A stretch of 8,304 nt of DNA from the NCBI GenBank assembly GCA_937995275.1, contig CALKKN010000115.1, positions 1 through 8,304 of the forward strand, in the 5' to 3' direction. Every line of letters begins with the position of its first letter. Position 1 is the stretch's first letter. A model generated the notes under the pieces. That model was not told the origin of the DNA and searched no databases. It saw only the letters and a list, made by a program, of their open reading frames with translations. Made by a program: the position numbers and the translations under genes. Shown here piece after piece: positions 6,724 to 8,304 of the stretch. The stretch comes from an uncultured Lysobacterales bacterium (GTDB taxonomy: Bacteria; Pseudomonadota; Gammaproteobacteria; Xanthomonadales; SZUA-36).

Positions 6724-7199
6724 GCCCAGTCGACGGCGTCGACGAAAACGGCCGCGATCTCGCGCAGCATATCTTCGTCACGCTGATCAAAGCGGTCGGG
6801 CACCGGACTGTCGAGGTCGAGCACGCCGCGCACTTCCCCGCTGAACACCAGGGGCACCACGATTTCGGAGCGGGAGTCGGAGTCGCAGGCGATGTGACCG
6901 TCGAAGGCTTGCACGTCGGCCACGCGCTGAATCCTGCCGCTGGCAGCGGCGGTGCCGCATACACCGCGGCCCAGCGGAATGGTGACGCAGGCCGGCTTGC
7001 CCTGAAACGGGCCGACCAGGAGTTCGCCGCCCTTCAGGAAATAGAAGCCGGCCCAATTGACGTCGTACAGGCTGTGGAACAGCAGTGCGGACAGGTTCGC
7101 TGCGTTGGCCACGAGATCGCGCTGACCGGCCAGCAGGGCCCTGGCCTGCGCTACCAGGCCGCCACGGTCCCGGCCCCACCGTTCGAGGGGTTCGCTCAC
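6720..7199 (-). CDS. msrC: Free methionine-(R)-sulfoxide reductase (GAF domain)
   Basis: This GAF-domain enzyme reduces free methionine-(R)-sulfoxide to methionine using thioredoxin-type reductant, protecting against oxidation. From the GTG at 7197-7199 the product is 159 residues, close to the E. coli homologue (YebR/MsrC). The three family cysteines are present: GKPAC (Cys71), GRGVCG (Cys81) and GHIACDSDS (Cys105). The downstream SEIVVPL and VLDLDSP strands, and the upstream NWAGFYF segment, complete the recognisable fRMsr signature. The start is chosen because GGGG (7208-7211) lies 8 bases upstream and the family begins near this point. A GTG at 7217 would overlap the preceding gene. Only 4 bases separate it from the methyltransferase stop, and its ribosome site lies within that gene, so the two are likely co-transcribed and coupled. 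Confidence 0.94.
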   Translation of the reverse strand: MSEPLERWGRDRGGLVAQARALLAGQRDLVANAANLSALLFHSLYDVNWAGFYFLKGGELLVGPFQGKPACVTIPLGRGVCGTAAASGRIQRVADVQAFDGHIACDSDSRSEIVVPLVFSGEVRGVLDLDSPVPDRFDQRDEDMLREIAAVFVDAVDWA

Positions 7200-7203
7200 T
7201 GCG

Positions 7204-7821
7204 TCATCCCCGGTCACCCGGCCTGAAGACCAGGACCTCGTTGTTGGCCGGCATCGCGGCCCGCTCCTGCAGGGCCAGGCCGTGCTGCCGCGCGAGCGCA
7301 TCGAGCGCCTCCACGTCGCGCAATCCCATGGCCGGGTCGCGCGCCCGCAGTTGCTGGTCGAACTCCGCGTTGCTCTCGGCCGTCGCCTTGCCCCCGTCGT
7401 TGAACGGACCGTAGAGGAAGAACGCGCCGCCGCGTTCGAGCCGTGGGCCGATGCCGGCGAACATCTCGCAGACCATCAGCCAGTCCATAATGTGCGCGGT
7501 GTTGGCCGAGTAGACGGCTGCGAAGCGCCGGTCAGGCCAGGCGCCGCCCACTTCCAGTTCGATGGCGGGCAATACGTTGGGGGCCCCTTCGGCCCGGATG
7601 CGGGCGTTCAGGCCGGGCAAGTGTTCCCGGCGGTCGCTCGGCTGCCAGCTGAGCCGCGGAAATCGCGGCGCGAAAAAGACCACGTGCTGACCCGTCCCCG
7701 ACCCGATCTCCAATGCGATTCCGCGTTCCGGCAAGCGCGGCAGCAAGACCTCGAGAATGGGCTCCCGGTTGCGCTGGCACGCCTCCGCGAAAGGCAACTC
7801 CACGTTGATGGGTTGATCCAT
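7204..7821 (-). CDS. DUF938 family SAM-dependent methyltransferase
   Basis: The 205-residue protein has a class I methyltransferase fold. The SAM-binding glycine motif EIGSGTGQH is at 38-46. The family signature of DUF938 is YGPFNDGGKATAESNAEFD (about 137-155) followed by LRARDPAMGLRDV. The substrate is unknown for the family. The start is the ATG at 7819-7821, with AGG (7831-7833) 9 bases upstream. The frame stays open to 8133, but that extension runs antisense-free through the terminator and pilQ coding region in another frame and is not expected to be translated. The N-terminus from this ATG (MDQPINVELPFAEACQRNRE) fits the family well. The gene sits 18 bases after a strong hairpin terminator and just before msrC. 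Confidence 0.88.
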   Translation of the reverse strand: MDQPINVELPFAEACQRNREPILEVLLPRLPERGIALEIGSGTGQHVVFFAPRFPRLSWQPSDRREHLPGLNARIRAEGAPNVLPAIELEVGGAWPDRRFAAVYSANTAHIMDWLMVCEMFAGIGPRLERGGAFFLYGPFNDGGKATAESNAEFDQQLRARDPAMGLRDVEALDALARQHGLALQERAAMPANNEVLVFRPGDRG

Positions 7822-7838
7822 GGTGGCTAGCCTAAATG

Positions 7839-7865
7839 AAAAGCCCGGGTTCTTCCCGGGCTTTT
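7839..7865 (-). terminator. Rho-independent terminator after pilQ (symmetric)
   Basis: AAAAGCCCGGG (7839-7849) and CCCGGGCTTTT (7855-7865) form an 11-bp perfect stem with a 5-nt loop. The GC core is flanked by A and T runs, so a U-tract appears on either strand. It lies 20 bases past the pilQ stop and is expected to end the pilus operon transcript. It also sits in the 5' leader of the methyltransferase gene. Confidence 0.9.
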
Positions 7866-7885
7866 GAACCGATGCGCCGTCCGGC

Positions 7886-8304
7886 TCAGAGGGCCGAGCG
7901 CTCTTCCACGATGGTCGGCGTGACGAAAATAAGAAGCTCACGCTTCTTGTTTTCATTGGCGCGGCGCCGGAACAGAGCCCCCGCCACCGGGATGTCACCC
8001 AGCCAGGGCACCTTTTCCTCCTTCGATGCGTTTTCGTCCTGGAAAATACCGCCCAGCACGACCGTGTCACCATTGGCGACCAGCACCGTGGTCTCCATTT
8101 CACGCGTGTCGATTGACGGAACCGAACCGCCACGCGAGGTCTGGAAGATCTCGCCCACGGTGTCCTGCTTGACGGCCAGATCCATCTGCACGCGATTGTC
8201 GGGCGTAATCAGCGGCGTCACCCTGAGTTCCAGAACGGCCTCCTTGAACTGCACGGCCGTCGCGCCGGACGAAGTGGACTGTTCGTACGGGATTTCGACA
8301 CCCT
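7886..8304 (-). CDS. pilQ: Type IV pilus secretin PilQ, C-terminal part (truncated by window edge)
   Basis: PilQ forms the outer-membrane pore through which the type IV pilus emerges. About 138 C-terminal residues are visible; the frame continues open past the window edge (reading GVEIPYEQSTSSGATAVQF at its start), so the 5' part is simply cut off. The secretin domain is recognisable from VEIPY...TSSGAT, FKEAVLELRVTP, ITPDNRV, the NGDTVVLGGIF strand and the signature VPWLGDIPVAGALFRRR near the C-terminus, ending in FVTPTIVEE. In most proteobacteria pilQ is the last gene of pilMNOPQ, often followed by aroK-aroB. Here a terminator and a methyltransferase follow instead. The TGA stop is at 7886-7888. 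A GTG inside the visible frame (8252-8254) is an internal Val codon, not the start. Confidence 0.96.
   Translation of the reverse strand, partial: GVEIPYEQSTSSGATAVQFKEAVLELRVTPLITPDNRVQMDLAVKQDTVGEIFQTSRGGSVPSIDTREMETTVLVANGDTVVLGGIFQDENASKEEKVPWLGDIPVAGALFRRRANENKKRELLIFVTPTIVEERSAL

Noticed and set aside
7200..7301. N-terminal extension of msrC to 7301
   Set aside because: The extension overlaps the methyltransferase coding end and is Arg/Ser-rich. GTG 7199 has a GGGG ribosome site at good spacing and gives the expected family length.
7822..8133. N-terminal extension of the methyltransferase frame to 8133
   Set aside because: It would run through the terminator hairpin and overlap pilQ in another frame. 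The extra residues have shadow composition, and the family N-terminus fits the ATG at 7821.
1..8304. CRISPR array, tRNA, transposase or phage genes
   Set aside because: No regularly spaced repeats, cloverleaf-like segments or mobile-element proteins were seen. The window is almost fully accounted for by ordinary coding sequence.

Overview
The window is high-GC bacterial chromosome, densely packed with housekeeping and accessory genes. The PilQ secretin, PepN aminopeptidase N, a SixA-type phosphatase and a DUF938 methyltransferase together suggest a proteobacterium, most likely a gammaproteobacterium. This assignment is inferred from gene content alone; no rRNA or other phylogenetic marker is present. 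There is no sign of an IS element, phage, plasmid, CRISPR array or tRNA.

Layout from left to right: (i) a tyrosine/tryptophan/proline-rich lipoprotein (64-786, minus) diverges from a 69-residue orphan protein (906-1115, plus). The 119-bp gap between them holds a sigma70-like promoter and two abutting inverted repeats. (ii) A minus-strand operon runs pepN -> DUF4239 membrane protein -> small lipoprotein (5029 down to 1102). Both internal junctions are 4-nt stop/start overlaps using non-ATG starts (GTGA, then TTGA). Its last gene overlaps the convergent 69-residue gene by 14 bp. (iii) Divergent from pepN, a PLP-dependent threonine/serine dehydratase (5128-6108) and a SixA-like histidine phosphatase (6177-6674) lie on the plus strand. 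(iv) A 12-bp perfect inverted repeat contains the stop codons of both sixA and the convergent free-methionine-sulfoxide reductase gene. (v) On the minus strand, the 3' end of pilQ is followed by a strong symmetric terminator, then a DUF938 SAM-dependent methyltransferase, then msrC four bases downstream.

Functionally, pepN completes intracellular peptide breakdown, the dehydratase deaminates hydroxy-amino acids, MsrC repairs free oxidised methionine, and PilQ forms the type IV pilus outer-membrane pore. The two membrane/envelope proteins coupled to pepN have no established role. I find no clear new multi-gene system. The items most worth a second look are the pepN-linked envelope pair, the repeat-rich 811-871 regulatory region with its two orphan genes, the stop-codon-bearing inverted repeat at 6671-6723, and the terminator inside the methyltransferase leader.
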